A stretch of 34,169 nucleotides of DNA from Oscillospiraceae bacterium (GCA_022508825.1 JAFLUI010000014.1:1-34169), one strand, 5' to 3'; shown: positions 1-9,013, counted from the first letter of the stretch. Program-made: numbers and translations. Notes: generated from the letters alone by a model not told the origin.

Positions 1-51
1 ACGAACGCAAGCGTTCGTTTGCGAGTTTTGCTGCGCAAAACATCGTAAAGA
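1..51. repeat. Structured intergenic repeat, copy A (cut by window edge)
   Basis: Bases 1-18 form a hairpin (ACGAACGC, loop AA, GCGTTCGT). It is followed by a 24-base segment at 22-45 that is identical to 17743-17766 and contains the palindrome GTTTTGCTGCGCAAAAC. The second copy near 17.7 kb has the same order of parts but a different first hairpin. The copy begins at or before base 1, so its full extent is unknown. Confidence 0.65.
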
Positions 52-106
52 GGGGGAAGCCCCTGCGTGTGCCAAATGCTGCACATTTGCCTAGGGCTTC
101 CCCCTT
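50..106 (-). terminator. Long hairpin terminator after the tautomerase gene
   Basis: GGGGGAAGCCC (52-62) pairs with GGGCTTCCCCC (94-104). The loop itself contains an inner inverted repeat (CAAATG/CATTTG). On the minus strand it follows the tautomerase stop codon within 10 bases and is followed by a short T-rich stretch (CTCTTT). The GGGCTTCCCC core recurs in the other intergenic repeats of this window. Confidence 0.6.
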
Positions 107-112
107 AAAAAA

Positions 113-349
113 TTACAATAAGCTCTTCGGGTCGTAGGACGGCTTTTTGTAAAGCGCATCGGGCTTGCCTGCAATGTCCTTTGCAAAGACGTCCTGCCAT
201 TCCTGGGCATCAAAATCCTCAATGGTCATGGTAATGTAGGTATCCCCGCAGCCCAGAGCATCACAAAGCGCGGCGACAAGCTTCTTGGCAGCCTCCTGCT
301 TCTGTGCCTCCGTGCGTCCTTCAAGCATTTTCAGTGCAATGTGCGGCAT
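113..349 (-). CDS. 4-oxalocrotonate tautomerase-family protein
   Basis: This 78-residue protein begins MPHI, so Pro-1 after Met removal would be the catalytic base of the tautomerase superfamily. The GRT segment at residues 11-13 matches the family's conserved Arg region, and a helix rich in Ala, Lys and Gln follows, as in 4-OT monomers. It is longer than the classic 62-residue 4-OT, resembling the longer tautomerase_3-like members. The start is supported by AAGGAG eight bases upstream. Family members isomerise or tautomerise unsaturated carbonyl acids in the cytosol; the substrate here is unknown and nothing in the neighbourhood points to one. Confidence 0.8.
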   Translation of the reverse strand: MPHIALKMLEGRTEAQKQEAAKKLVAALCDALGCGDTYITMTIEDFDAQEWQDVFAKDIAGKPDALYKKPSYDPKSLL

Positions 350-372
350 AAAAACAACTCCTTTTATTTTTT

Positions 373-391
373 AAAGGATATAATATCCTTT
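373..391. promoter_or_regulatory. Perfect 9-bp inverted repeat upstream of the tautomerase gene
   Basis: AAAGGATAT and ATATCCTTT flank a single central A. It lies between the metallophosphoesterase stop (402) and the tautomerase start (349). The arms are AT-rich with no convincing T-run, so an operator for the tautomerase gene seems likelier than a terminator. No regulator is identifiable. Confidence 0.4.
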
Positions 392-401
392 ATTTGCCTG
401 T

Positions 402-1124
402 TTATACTGCTGACCCGGTCTTTTCAGACTTCTTTTTTCCCTTGGTCTTAGACTCTGCGCCCTCTATCTGGACAACCTCGTCAAAAAGACACCGGTACCT
501 TGGCGGTATGACCTTATTTATATGAGCCTTGCCGAAAAACCACATCTTGAACTTGCAGTCATTCTTCACCGCATCAAAGAAGGTGTGCATATGACTTATC
601 TGGCGTGTCTCGAAATCCAGGAACTCCTTCATTGAAGCGGGGGGCTCATGGGTCACTATGTAATCTGCAGCGTAGTTGTACTTTTTCAGAGTGTTCTCGC
701 CGTACTGTATCTCCTTGGGAGAGGGGAGCTCGTCCTCCCACCATGTCTGAGACTCCCTGCGGATGTCGATCTCCTTTGTCTGTCCCCCGCCGAAGACGAA
801 GAACCTGTGTCCCTGGAGATTGAACATACTCCCTCTTTTCATGTGCATGAGACGTCCAGAGATGACGTTCACCCTGCCGCCGCAGAAATCCTCCTCGGGG
901 TACTGCTCCAGCAGGTCGTAGTTTTCGTGACACCCCTCAACGAACAGAGTGTAGAACCGCTTTCTGCCAATTTTTTTCAGGATCTGCTTTTCTCTCTTGG
1001 AGCCGTCCCACAGGAACCCGAAGTCCCCGCACACTATAAGGAAGTCCCCTTTTTTAAGCTTATTGATCTTACTGTCGTTAAATCGACTGTAATCACCGTG
1101 CATATCACCTGTAACACAAATCAA
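402..1124 (-). CDS. Calcineurin-like metallophosphoesterase with altered metal motifs
   Basis: This 240-residue cytoplasmic protein carries the metallophosphoesterase signatures GDMHGD (6-11), CGDFGF (32-37), a GNHE-like block and THEPP (158-162). Two motifs are off consensus: the usual GN-H-E is GCHE (64-67), and the usual G-H-x-H is GKAH (198-201). I chose the TTG at 1124 because GGAGG lies eight bases before it and the protein then starts directly on the first beta strand, as homologues do; a GTG at 1151 would lie upstream of the ribosome site. A sigma-A promoter sits at 1197-1225. Substrate unknown. Whether the changed residues abolish one metal site cannot be told from sequence. Confidence 0.8.
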   Translation of the reverse strand: MICVTGDMHGDYSRFNDSKINKLKKGDFLIVCGDFGFLWDGSKREKQILKKIGRKRFYTLFVEGCHENYDLLEQYPEEDFCGGRVNVISGRLMHMKRGSMFNLQGHRFFVFGGGQTKEIDIRRESQTWWEDELPSPKEIQYGENTLKKYNYAADYIVTHEPPASMKEFLDFETRQISHMHTFFDAVKNDCKFKMWFFGKAHINKVIPPRYRCLFDEVVQIEGAESKTKGKKKSEKTGSAV

Positions 1125-1196
1125 AATAAGATGCCTCCGTAAAGGCAGCACCGCACAACTATGAGTGCGCCGTTACCTAAAAATTTTACTTTGTTT

Positions 1197-1225
1197 ATTA
1201 TACCATATTTTTCTGAAAAGGTAAA
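1197..1225 (-). promoter_or_regulatory. Promoter of the metallophosphoesterase gene
   Basis: On the minus strand TTTACC (1220-1225) and TATAAT (1197-1202) are 17 bp apart. This gives a leader of about 65 nt before the TTG start at 1124. Confidence 0.6.
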
Positions 1226-1538
1226 GGGCTTGTTTTAAAAAACATCGCTCAAAATTTCGGCACAAACGTTCGTTAATAAATATTATATAAATAATTCGTA
1301 AAAAATATATAGGAAAATTTTAGGATATTTTGTGAGTTTCGCAAACAACTCATATGTTCTTTAGTAAAAAATCTATAAATATTTAATATTTTTGGTTTTT
1401 GCCGAAAATTCTGCAAAGCTCAAAGAATGTCGATATATCGTGATTTACGGTGGAAATAATTTTTTATTTGCGGTTTTTGCGATATTATAAGAATTATTTA
1501 ATAAATATTTCATAAACATTACATATTAAGAATTGACA
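1226..1538. other. AT-rich intergenic stretch, no gene seen
   Basis: About 310 bases between the metallophosphoesterase promoter and the terminator of cellobiose phosphorylase. It is strongly AT-rich, with one short hairpin near 1332-1353 (TGAGTT/AACTCA). I see no ORF with a ribosome site, no tRNA and no recognisable RNA family. Confidence 0.6.
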
Positions 1539-1539
1539 A

Positions 1540-1572
1540 AAATGGGTAGAATTTTACAATCCTACCCATTTT
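1540..1572 (-). terminator. Terminator of the cellobiose phosphorylase gene
   Basis: AAATGGGTAG (1540-1549) pairs with CTACCCATTT (1562-1571) across a 12-nt loop. On the minus strand the stem is followed by TTTTTG. It lies about 115 bp past the stop codon, beyond repeat copy C. Confidence 0.75.
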
Positions 1573-1601
1573 ATTTTATGAGATATTAGCTATTTTCACC
1601 C

Positions 1602-1684
1602 GCCCCCTTGAGGGGGGCTGAACAAACTCAGTTATTTGTGCTAACCGACTTTGGGGGTGACACTGCCCGCGGAGGCTTCCCCGC
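1602..1684. repeat. Structured intergenic repeat, copy C
   Basis: It contains GCCCCCTTGAGGGGGGC (1602-1618), the shared word ATTTGTGCT (1634-1642) and GCGGAGGCTTCCCCGC (1669-1684). These occur in the same order as in copy B near 17.7 kb, but the GTTTTGC palindrome module is absent. It directly abuts the stop codon of the cellobiose phosphorylase gene (1685). Confidence 0.55.
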
Positions 1685-4159
1685 TTAGCCCATGGTGGCT
1701 ACAACTTCGTGTACTCCGCCGTCGAATACGGGGAGGATATTGCCCTCTATAGCCTTGCCGTCAACAGTCACAGACTTGATGCCCTTTGACACATGAGCAG
1801 GGTTCTCGATCTTGATGTTGTATGTAGCCCCTCTGTAGAAACGTGATACAGAGTATCCGTCCCATGCCTTAGGAATGGAGGGGTCAATTTTCAGACCGCT
1901 GTAGTCGGGGATGATACCAAGAATATACTGGGAAATTGCCACAAAGTTCCATGCAGCTGTACCTGTGAGCCAGCTGTTCTTAGCCTCACCGAAGCGCTTA
2001 GCGTCCTTGCCGGCGATCATCTGAGCATATACATATGGTTCTGTTCTGTGGAGCTTCTCGTCCTCCTGATATGCAGGAGCGATCCTTGTATAGTAGTCAA
2101 ACGCTCTGTCGCCCATTCCTGCATGAGCAGCAGCACACATGATCCATGCGTTGTTGTGACAGAAGATACCCGCATTCTCCTTGTATCCGCCGGGATATGT
2201 GGAGATCTCGCCGTACTCTACGATGTAGCTTGTAAATGCAGGATTGTTCAGTACCAGACCGTGCTCTGTGCCAAGGTACTTGTCAATGCTGTCCATGGTC
2301 TTTTCGGTGAACTCCCTGCCGCCCACGTCAGACATTACGCAGAAGCCCTGTGGTTCAATGAAAATCTTGCCCTCTGCATTCTCATTGGAGCCTACCTTCT
2401 TGCCGTATGCGTCATATGCACGGAGGAACCATTCGCCGTCCCAGCCGTACTTGACGATAGCTTCCTTCATCTTGTCGATCTCAGCCTGAGCCTTGTCAGC
2501 CTCGGCGTTGTCGCCCATTCTGCGGCAGAGCTCAACGTACTCCGGTCCTATGTATGTGAACATACCTGCGATCATAACGGACTCAGCAGTCTCCTCGTTC
2601 AGGGGCTTGCCTGTCTCGGGATGTACCTCCTTGGCAATGTTGCTTGCTGTGTTCTGGAAGCTCTCTCCGGGAACACGGGAGAAGCAGTTCAGGTTCAGAC
2701 AGTCGTTCCAGTCAGCACGTCCGATAAGGGGCAGACCGTGAGGACCCTTATTATTTACAACATGATAGAAGCTTCTCTTAAGATGGTCAAGCAGAGGCTG
2801 TGCAAGCTTGGGATCGTTCTTGTAGTCAACCTGCTCCTTGAGGATATCGTAGTCGCCTGTCTCCTTGATATAAGCGGCGGTGGAAAGGATCATCCACAGC
2901 GGATCGTCGTTGAAGTTTGTGCCTGCAGCGTCGTTGCCCTTCTTTGTAAGAGGCTGATACTGATGGTAGTTTCCGCCGTCCTCAAGCTGAGTAGCAGCGA
3001 TATCAAGGATACGCTCTCTTGCTCTTTCGGGGATCTGGTGTACGAAGCCAAGAAGATCCTGATTGGAGTCACGGAAGCCCATTCCTCGTCCGATACCGCT
3101 TTCAAAATAGGAAGCGGAACGGGACATATTGAAGGTTACCATACACTGATACTGGTTCCAGATGTTGACCTGTCTGTTGAGCTTCTCGTCGGGAGATGTG
3201 AGAGTATACTTTGCAAGGAGCTCGTCCCATGTCTTTTTCAGGTCTGCCAGAGCAGCGTCTACCTTTTCAGCGGTGTCGAACTTCTTCATCATCTCGTAAG
3301 CCGCGGACTTGTTCATGGAGCCGTCAGCATTGAATTTTTCGGGGTAGGGATTCTCCACATAGCCAAGGATGAACACCAGTGACTTCTCCTCGCCTGCGCC
3401 AAGAGTGATCTCCTTGTAGTGGGAAGCCACGGGAGACCAGCCGTCTGCTACAGAGTTTGCAGGCTTGCCGTTCATAACGGTCTCAGGGTTGTGGAAGTCG
3501 TGGTAAATGTCGCCCATAAAGGTCTCCCGGTCGGTGTCGTAGCCGTCCACAGAGTCATTTACCGCATAGAAAGCAAAGTGGTTCCTTCTTTCCTTGTATT
3601 CGGTCTTGTGGTAGATGACAGCACCGTCACGCTCCAGCTCTACCTCACCGGTGTTAAAGTTTCTCTGGAAGTTGGTAGAGTCGTCCTGAGCGTCCCAGAG
3701 ACACCATTCGATAAAGGAGAACAGCTTGAAGGTCTTGGGAGCGCCGCTCTCGTTTTTCAGCACTACCTTCTGTACCTCGCCTCTGAAATCCTGGGGAACG
3801 AAGAAAGTGACCTCAGCAGCCAGACCGTTTTTCTTGCCGCTGATGATGGTATAGCCCATACCATGACGGCACTTGTATTCGTCCAGCTCGGTCTTTACGG
3901 GAGACCAGCCGGGATTCCAGACCGTTCCGCCGTCGTTTATGTAGAAATAACGTCCGCCTGCGTCAGCGGGGACATTGTTGTATCTGTAGCGTGTGATACG
4001 TGCAAGACGGGCGTCCTTATAGAAGTGATAGCCGCCTGCAGTGTTTGAGATAAGTCCGAAGAAATCCTGTGTGCCCAGATAGTTGATCCAGGGATACGGG
4101 GTCTTGGGAGAGGTGATGACATACTCCTTGTTAGCGTCGTCATAGAAACCGAACTTCAT
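1685..4159 (-). CDS. Cellobiose phosphorylase (GH94)
   Basis: This 824-residue cytoplasmic enzyme would phosphorolyse cellobiose to alpha-glucose 1-phosphate and glucose, saving ATP in cellulose breakdown. The N-terminus (MKFGFYDD, then [18 protein letters not shown]) and the blocks [30 protein letters not shown] and [12 protein letters not shown] match GH94 cellobiose phosphorylases. The last Asp of ADWND (D486) is the expected general acid. Length matches the family. I use the second Met: GGATGG lies eight bases before it, whereas an upstream ATG four codons earlier overlaps that ribosome site. Monocistronic, with promoter 4221-4249 and terminator near 1540. Cellodextrin phosphorylase is a less likely alternative. 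Confidence 0.93.
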   Translation of the reverse strand: MKFGFYDDANKEYVITSPKTPYPWINYLGTQDFFGLISNTAGGYHFYKDARLARITRYRYNNVPADAGGRYFYINDGGTVWNPGWSPVKTELDEYKCRHGMGYTIISGKKNGLAAEVTFFVPQDFRGEVQKVVLKNESGAPKTFKLFSFIEWCLWDAQDDSTNFQRNFNTGEVELERDGAVIYHKTEYKERRNHFAFYAVNDSVDGYDTDRETFMGDIYHDFHNPETVMNGKPANSVADGWSPVASHYKEITLGAGEEKSLVFILGYVENPYPEKFNADGSMNKSAAYEMMKKFDTAEKVDAALADLKKTWDELLAKYTLTSPDEKLNRQVNIWNQYQCMVTFNMSRSASYFESGIGRGMGFRDSNQDLLGFVHQIPERARERILDIAATQLEDGGNYHQYQPLTKKGNDAAGTNFNDDPLWMILSTAAYIKETGDYDILKEQVDYKNDPKLAQPLLDHLKRSFYHVVNNKGPHGLPLIGRADWNDCLNLNCFSRVPGESFQNTASNIAKEVHPETGKPLNEETAESVMIAGMFTYIGPEYVELCRRMGDNAEADKAQAEIDKMKEAIVKYGWDGEWFLRAYDAYGKKVGSNENAEGKIFIEPQGFCVMSDVGGREFTEKTMDSIDKYLGTEHGLVLNNPAFTSYIVEYGEISTYPGGYKENAGIFCHNNAWIMCAAAHAGMGDRAFDYYTRIAPAYQEDEKLHRTEPYVYAQMIAGKDAKRFGEAKNSWLTGTAAWNFVAISQYILGIIPDYSGLKIDPSIPKAWDGYSVSRFYRGATYNIKIENPAHVSKGIKSVTVDGKAIEGNILPVFDGGVHEVVATMG

Positions 4160-4220
4160 TTGAAAAACCATCCTTTCCGATTACATGCAAACAAAACCTG
4201 TCCGCACAATACTTACAATA

Positions 4221-4249
4221 ATTATACCATATAGCCCTCTTTTTGGCAA
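4221..4249 (-). promoter_or_regulatory. Promoter of the cellobiose phosphorylase gene
   Basis: Minus-strand TTGCCA (4244-4249) and TATAAT (4221-4226) with 17 bp between, about 60 bp upstream of the start codon. Confidence 0.65.
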
Positions 4250-4326
4250 TAGAGACACTGTATTTTGCGGTCTTTGCGCATAACAAATTTTTCTTTAAAT
4301 TTTTGTGATTTTTAACAAAAACGCGG

Positions 4327-5199
4327 CTACTGTTTTGCAAGCTTTGTAAGATTTGTATATTCGGGACGCATTACCTTATATACCACAACACCATTTTCCA
4401 TACCGAAAATTTTGATTATCCCACGGTAGAACTGCTGTTTTCCATCGGATTTTCTCAGCAGGTCAACGACCTCAGCGATCTTTGCAAGATCTTTCACAGC
4501 CGCCTTTGCTAAAAGCGATTTTACCATTTCCACAGCGCTGTTGATGCTCTCGGTGTTCTTTTTATTTGTGCCGGTAGTTTTTTCGGCAGCAGGCTTTTCA
4601 GCTGCAGGAGCCTTTTCCGCAGGCTTTGCCTCATCCTTCTTTTTCTTTGGACGTCCCCGCTTCTTAGGCTTTTTCTCCATTATTTCCTCCGGGTCGGTAA
4701 TGCTGCGGACATCCTGAACGACAGCCTCTGTTACGACGCTTTCCGCTTCGATAGACTGCTTTTCAGGCTGAATCACAGGCTGCTGTTCACCCTGCTGTAT
4801 CTTTGCGGTAAAGGGCTTTTCGATAGGCAGGATAGACTTATTTATAGACGGAGCTCCATTGATGGAGACCCCTGCCGCAAGACCGCTTCTTTCCCAGAAG
4901 GTCTTTACGTGCTCAAACCCCTTGTCGTTGCTGATGATGCAGAAGTTTTTATCCTCCCCCTGGCTTATAAGGTAGCCCAGAAAGCTGGAAAGCTGAAAGT
5001 CCAGAGCATTTTTCCCGCCGCTTGAAACGTTGTAATAGATGATCTCCGCAGGGCTTGACAGCAGATTAAGGTGCGCCGCAAAGGACATATTTGCTGCATT
5101 TACCGTGTAGAATATGTACACCTTATCCTCCTTTGTAAGACGCTGTATCCCCGATATCCCCGCTGATGTCACATTTTCAAAGTCCACAAGGTATACCAT
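4327..5199 (-). CDS. PIN-like domain protein with AT-hook linker
   Basis: The N-terminal domain (about residues 1-110 of 290) has the PIN-like nuclease pattern: D6-E8-N9 in LVDFENV and S90-N91-D92 in IISNDKGF, acidic residues that would bind metal. A low-complexity charged linker follows, with a canonical AT-hook core KKRGRPKKKK (about 179-188), which binds the minor groove of AT-rich DNA, and then a Lys/Ala/Glu-rich run. A small helical C-terminal domain ends the protein. I chose the Met at 5199: AAGGA lies nine bases ahead, while the ATG at 5208 overlaps the ribosome site. It is divergent from the chemoreceptor gene. Target (RNA or DNA) unknown. Confidence 0.7.
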   Translation of the reverse strand: MVYLVDFENVTSAGISGIQRLTKEDKVYIFYTVNAANMSFAAHLNLLSSPAEIIYYNVSSGGKNALDFQLSSFLGYLISQGEDKNFCIISNDKGFEHVKTFWERSGLAAGVSINGAPSINKSILPIEKPFTAKIQQGEQQPVIQPEKQSIEAESVVTEAVVQDVRSITDPEEIMEKKPKKRGRPKKKKDEAKPAEKAPAAEKPAAEKTTGTNKKNTESINSAVEMVKSLLAKAAVKDLAKIAEVVDLLRKSDGKQQFYRGIIKIFGMENGVVVYKVMRPEYTNLTKLAKQ

Positions 5200-5242
5200 A
5201 TTTATCATTCCTTTTCCGTAAATTTTTACACTATACTATTTT

Positions 5243-5271
5243 ATTATACCATATGAAAAATAAAAATTCAA
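5243..5271 (-). promoter_or_regulatory. Promoter of the PIN-like gene
   Basis: Minus-strand TTGAAT (5266-5271) and TATAAT (5243-5248), spacing 17 bp. Confidence 0.6.
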
Positions 5272-5308
5272 TATAGTTGTGCAATTTGACAAAGATGTAC
5301 AAGGACTA

Positions 5309-5337
5309 TTGAATTTTTTTTCAAAATAATGTATAAT
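5309..5337 (+). promoter_or_regulatory. Promoter of the chemoreceptor gene
   Basis: TTGAAT (5309-5314) and TATAAT (5332-5337), spacing 17 bp. It is a sigma-A rather than a flagellar sigma-28 type promoter, which is slightly unusual for a chemotaxis gene. Confidence 0.55.
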
Positions 5338-5384
5338 AAACAATATATATGTCTAACTAAATCCTGAAAGATAGGAGTATGAAA

Positions 5385-7460
5385 ATGAAATCCATAAAAG
5401 CGAAGATCACAGTACTTGTTACAGCATTTACAGTAGTGACGGTGCTTGCAATAGGAACAATAAGCTTCCTTAATGCAAACAGCATCATTGACGGCGACTC
5501 CGAAGAGATAATCACCAGATCATGTCAGGCGGTCTCGGAGGAGATAAACGCCAGACTTATATGTGTCGAGCAGTCGGTAGACACCCTTGCAGACTACGCT
5601 CTTGACAATCTTACCGATCTTGAAGCCTTCGCTTCCTCAGATCAGTATGTTGACGATTACACCGCCCTTATTGCTCCCGCTATCCTTTCAGCAGCTGAGC
5701 ACACAAACGGAGCAATATCCGCATACATAAGATACAGCCCCGATCTTGCTTATCCCACATCCGGCGTGTTCTATATGAGAAACAGCCTGACCTCTCCATA
5801 CGGTGAGGTGCCCTGCACAGATTTTACCATGTATGACAAGAGCGATCTTAACCATGTGGGCTGGTACTACATCCCCGTAAACAACGGAGCGCCTATCTGG
5901 ATGTCCCCCTATCTCAATGAAAACGTAAATATCTATATGATCTCATATGTGGTGCCTCTCTTCAGGGACGGACAGAATATCGGTATCCTCGGCATGGACA
6001 TCGACTTCTCTCTTATTGAAGATACCGCAGACATAGATATAATGTATGATGACGCAAAAGCATTTGTGATAGACAGCGGCAGCGACCAGATACTCTACCA
6101 TAAGGATTTCTCATTCGGCACCATGCTGAATGACCTTAACAAGGACGGCGATGTGTCAGCTGTAATACAGGCAATAGACTCAAAAGGCAGCACCAGAGAG
6201 TTATATAATATAAGCTACGGCGGAAAAAAATACGCCTCTGCATATCAGACTATGCGAAACGGCATGAGGATCATCGTTTCAGTGCCCATGAGCGATCTTA
6301 ACACCAGCACAAATCAGCTTTCACTTGCCATAGGCATTTCCTCACTTATTATAATAATCATTGCTATCACAATGGCATACTTTATCGCAAAAAGCATTAC
6401 CGCTCCAATCGACTCCCTCAACGATGCGGCAAAGATGATCGCTGACGGAGATTTCAGCGCAACTATAAAAACAACATCCTCCAACGACGAAATAGGAGTG
6501 CTCTCCAAGAATTTCGGCGTCATGGTAGGACAGCTCAACGATTACGCGGACTATATCTCGGAGATATCCGATATACTTAACGGCATCGCAGAAGGAAATC
6601 TGGATTTCAGGCTTACCAAAAGCTATGCAGGAGATTTTGAAAAGGTACGCAAGGCTCTTAACCTTATCTCCGCTACCCTGAGCAATACTATCCTTGATAT
6701 AAGCTCAGCTGCCCAGCAGGTAACACTCGGAGCCGAACAGGTATCGGCAGGAGCCCAGTCTGTTGCACAGAGCAGCACCGAGCAGAGCGAGTCCATTCAG
6801 AATCTTTCAATGTCTATGGATGAGCTTACCCATGATGTTGAACGGAACAACGAAAGCATACGCAGCGCATTCTCGGCAATGGAGGAGGCTGCTGCAGGAG
6901 CAGCCGAAAGCAGCGCCAACATGAGCGAGATGCACGCTGCAATGAATGCCATCTCCGATTCATCCGAGCAGATAACCAAGATCGTAAGTACCGTTGACGA
7001 CATAGCCTCCCAGACAAATATCCTTGCCATCAACGCAGCTATAGAAGCAGCCCGCGCAGGAGCAGCAGGACGGGGCTTCTCAGTTGTTGCCGAGGAGATA
7101 CAGAACCTTGCAACACAGGTGGCAGAAGCAACAAAGGACATTAACAATCTGGTGGAAAATGTTACAAAGACTATAGACAACGGAAAAACGATCTCCGTAA
7201 AGGCAGACAAGTCCATACAGGGCGTTTCTTCCACCACCGAAGCTATCAAATCATCACTCCATGATATTGCACAGTCCAGCGAAAAGCAGGCTGCATCCAT
7301 AGAGAATGTGAACACCAACATCAAGCAGATCACCGACGCTATACAGAGCAACAGCGCTACCGCCGAGGAAAGCGCTGCTACCAGTGAGGAAATGAACAGT
7401 CAGGCACAGGTGCTCAGCCACAGGATAAGCATATTCAAGCTGAGAGAAAGAAAAGAATAA
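5385..7460 (+). CDS. Methyl-accepting chemotaxis protein (dCache-HAMP-MA)
   Basis: This 691-residue chemoreceptor has a first membrane helix at about 8-30 and a large extracellular double-Cache sensor at about 35-300 (with the GWYYIP and [20 protein letters not shown] strands typical of dCache_1). A second membrane helix lies at about 313-335, followed by HAMP (336-388) and a long signalling coiled coil. The highly conserved hairpin tip is present ([20 protein letters not shown], 538-557, then [11 protein letters not shown]). It would signal through CheW/CheA, but no other chemotaxis gene is in the window. The Met at 5385 is preferred because AGGAG lies seven bases ahead; the ATG at 5379 is only one base from AGGAG. 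Ligand unknown; small molecules such as amino acids are common for this fold. Confidence 0.92.
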   Translation: MKSIKAKITVLVTAFTVVTVLAIGTISFLNANSIIDGDSEEIITRSCQAVSEEINARLICVEQSVDTLADYALDNLTDLEAFASSDQYVDDYTALIAPAILSAAEHTNGAISAYIRYSPDLAYPTSGVFYMRNSLTSPYGEVPCTDFTMYDKSDLNHVGWYYIPVNNGAPIWMSPYLNENVNIYMISYVVPLFRDGQNIGILGMDIDFSLIEDTADIDIMYDDAKAFVIDSGSDQILYHKDFSFGTMLNDLNKDGDVSAVIQAIDSKGSTRELYNISYGGKKYASAYQTMRNGMRIIVSVPMSDLNTSTNQLSLAIGISSLIIIIIAITMAYFIAKSITAPIDSLNDAAKMIADGDFSATIKTTSSNDEIGVLSKNFGVMVGQLNDYADYISEISDILNGIAEGNLDFRLTKSYAGDFEKVRKALNLISATLSNTILDISSAAQQVTLGAEQVSAGAQSVAQSSTEQSESIQNLSMSMDELTHDVERNNESIRSAFSAMEEAAAGAAESSANMSEMHAAMNAISDSSEQITKIVSTVDDIASQTNILAINAAIEAARAGAAGRGFSVVAEEIQNLATQVAEATKDINNLVENVTKTIDNGKTISVKADKSIQGVSSTTEAIKSSLHDIAQSSEKQAASIENVNTNIKQITDAIQSNSATAEESAATSEEMNSQAQVLSHRISIFKLRERKE

Positions 7461-7491
7461 TGCCTGACCCCGTACTTTAAATGCAAAATAA

Positions 7492-7527
7492 ACGGCGTGA
7501 GACTTACATCTCACGCCGTCATTTTTT
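7492..7527 (+). terminator. Terminator of the chemoreceptor gene
   Basis: ACGGCGTGAGA (7492-7502) and TCTCACGCCGT (7509-7519) form a perfect 11-bp stem, followed by CATTTTTT. It overlaps the 3' end of the convergent trmK-nif3 gene and may serve both directions. Confidence 0.85.
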
Positions 7528-8998
7528 ATACAATGTAATCCACAGGGTCACGGTCGGCCTTTGCGCGGACTGTTTCAAGTCCGGGACACCCTTCGTTAAA
7601 ACGCTTTATAAGATAGGGTATCACAATATCCTCCGTGTGGAAATGTCCGCAGTCGTAAAGAGCGATATCATTGTTCCGTGCGGTTATCCACTGGTCGTGC
7701 TTCACGTCCCCGCAGATATAAGCGTCGATATCGTACTTCATTGCAAGGTGAAGGGTGCTTCCCGCCCCTCCCGAGCAGAACGCCAGCTTTTTTATCTGCT
7801 TTCCCGTGTCCGTATAGCGGACTATTCTGCATTTAAAAGCGGCGTGAAGTAAATGTCCCAGCTCCTTTGCCAGAATGTGCTCCCCCACTGAGCATACCCA
7901 TCCGTAGCCGCTTCCGTCGGGATGGATAGGTTCAAGGACAGACAGCTTTTTCAGGCTCATGGAAGGCTCCAGCATATCAAAAATAATATCGTTGATACCC
8001 CCTTTTGAAATGTCCAGAGGGGAATGGAAGCAGATGCAGGCTATTCCGTGTCTGAACGCCAGACAGGCAGGGTCGTTTTCCTCCAGCCTGTACAGAGGAT
8101 TGAAAATTACCGGATGATGGGATATTATCACCTGTGCGCCTGTTTCCACCGCTTCAAGAACTGCCTCCTTTGTTATATCAAGAGTGAAAAGTACCTTTGT
8201 GACCTGCTCCCCCGTGTCCCCCATCAGCAGACCCGAGTTGTCCCCCTTGTGAAGATTTTTCATGGGTGCGATGGTATCCATCATCGCAAAAATATCCTTT
8301 ACCGTGTACATTGGTCTGCCTCCTGTTTTTATTATCATTTCAGCCGCAAGGCTGATTTTTTTTATCGCCTGTTCAGACCGTCCCGAATCTCTTAAAGCGT
8401 ATCCTGCAGAGTAAAGACTCTCAGCCTTGTTCCGCACATACTCTGCAGCCTCGGGGTCGGAAAGATCAAGCTTTCCTGTCTGCTCAAAAATGGGCGTGGG
8501 AGTAAATGCTGTGCTCCCCTTTTTTGCGTTTATGACGGTGTAGAAAAATCTGCCGTCAGCCGACCCCCGCCGACAGGACACCGCCCGCTGATCTATGATC
8601 TCAAAACCGTTTTCGCAGAGCCATTTTATAAGCTGCTCAGGACGGGTCATGGGCTGGAGGATGAGGTTTTTGCCTTCAAGACTCCACGGACACTCAGACA
8701 GTATCCTTGAAATAAGCTCCCCGCCCATTCCCGCAATGACGATGTCGGTAATGCCCTGCTCGGGGATATTTTTTAATCCGTCCGAGAGTATAAGCTCCGC
8801 CCTGTCTGTGACCCCCTCTTTTTCAAGAGTTGTCCTTGCAGCTTCAAGGGGAGCCTCGTTTATATCTGCGGCAATGGCGGATCTGCATTTCCCGGACTTC
8901 AGCAGCTCTGCAGGAAGACAGGCATGATCGGTCCCGATATCGCAGACGCGGCTTCCCTTTACCATGTCCGCGCATAGTTTCAGTCGTTTATCAAGCAT
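7526..8998 (-). CDS. trmK: Fused TrmK (tRNA A22 methyltransferase) and Nif3-like metal protein
   Basis: A single frame of 490 codons joins two proteins usually encoded by adjacent genes in Firmicutes (yqfN-yqfO order). Residues 1 to about 228 are TrmK, the SAM-dependent m1A22 tRNA methyltransferase: CDIGTDHACLPAEL (SAM loop), IAGMGGELISRIL and QPMTRPEQLIKWL. Residues 230-490 are a Nif3/YqfO-type dinuclear-metal protein with ISHHPVIFNP, HSPLDIS and CGHFHTED. It is the short form, without the PII-like insert. At the junction an ATG (8311-8309) is preceded at seven bases by a perfect AGGAGG, so Nif3 could also be made separately. The ATG at 8998 (GGAG six bases before) is preferred to a TTG at 9010. 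Nif3's exact role is unsettled in the literature. Confidence 0.88.
   Translation of the reverse strand: MLDKRLKLCADMVKGSRVCDIGTDHACLPAELLKSGKCRSAIAADINEAPLEAARTTLEKEGVTDRAELILSDGLKNIPEQGITDIVIAGMGGELISRILSECPWSLEGKNLILQPMTRPEQLIKWLCENGFEIIDQRAVSCRRGSADGRFFYTVINAKKGSTAFTPTPIFEQTGKLDLSDPEAAEYVRNKAESLYSAGYALRDSGRSEQAIKKISLAAEMIIKTGGRPMYTVKDIFAMMDTIAPMKNLHKGDNSGLLMGDTGEQVTKVLFTLDITKEAVLEAVETGAQVIISHHPVIFNPLYRLEENDPACLAFRHGIACICFHSPLDISKGGINDIIFDMLEPSMSLKKLSVLEPIHPDGSGYGWVCSVGEHILAKELGHLLHAAFKCRIVRYTDTGKQIKKLAFCSGGAGSTLHLAMKYDIDAYICGDVKHDQWITARNNDIALYDCGHFHTEDIVIPYLIKRFNEGCPGLETVRAKADRDPVDYIV
8309..8324 (-). promoter_or_regulatory. Internal ribosome site and ATG for the Nif3 half
   Basis: On the minus strand AGGAGG (8319-8324) is followed by seven bases and ATG (8311-8309), codon 230 of the fused frame. 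The encoded MYTVKDIFAMMD matches the normal N-terminus of free-standing Nif3 proteins. Confidence 0.7.
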
Positions 8999-9013
8999 GA
9001 TATACTCCAAAAT

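Noticed and set aside
1302..1530. AT-rich intergenic stretch considered as a replication origin or phage attachment site
   Set aside because: No DnaA-box cluster, iterons or integrase gene are seen; it is simply AT-rich spacer with a promoter at one end and a terminator at the other.
2048..3382. Long plus-strand open frame of 444 codons inside the cellobiose phosphorylase gene
   Set aside because: It is antisense to a clear GH94 gene, has no ribosome site, and its translation (Cys/Val/Leu-rich, no domain) is a codon-bias shadow.
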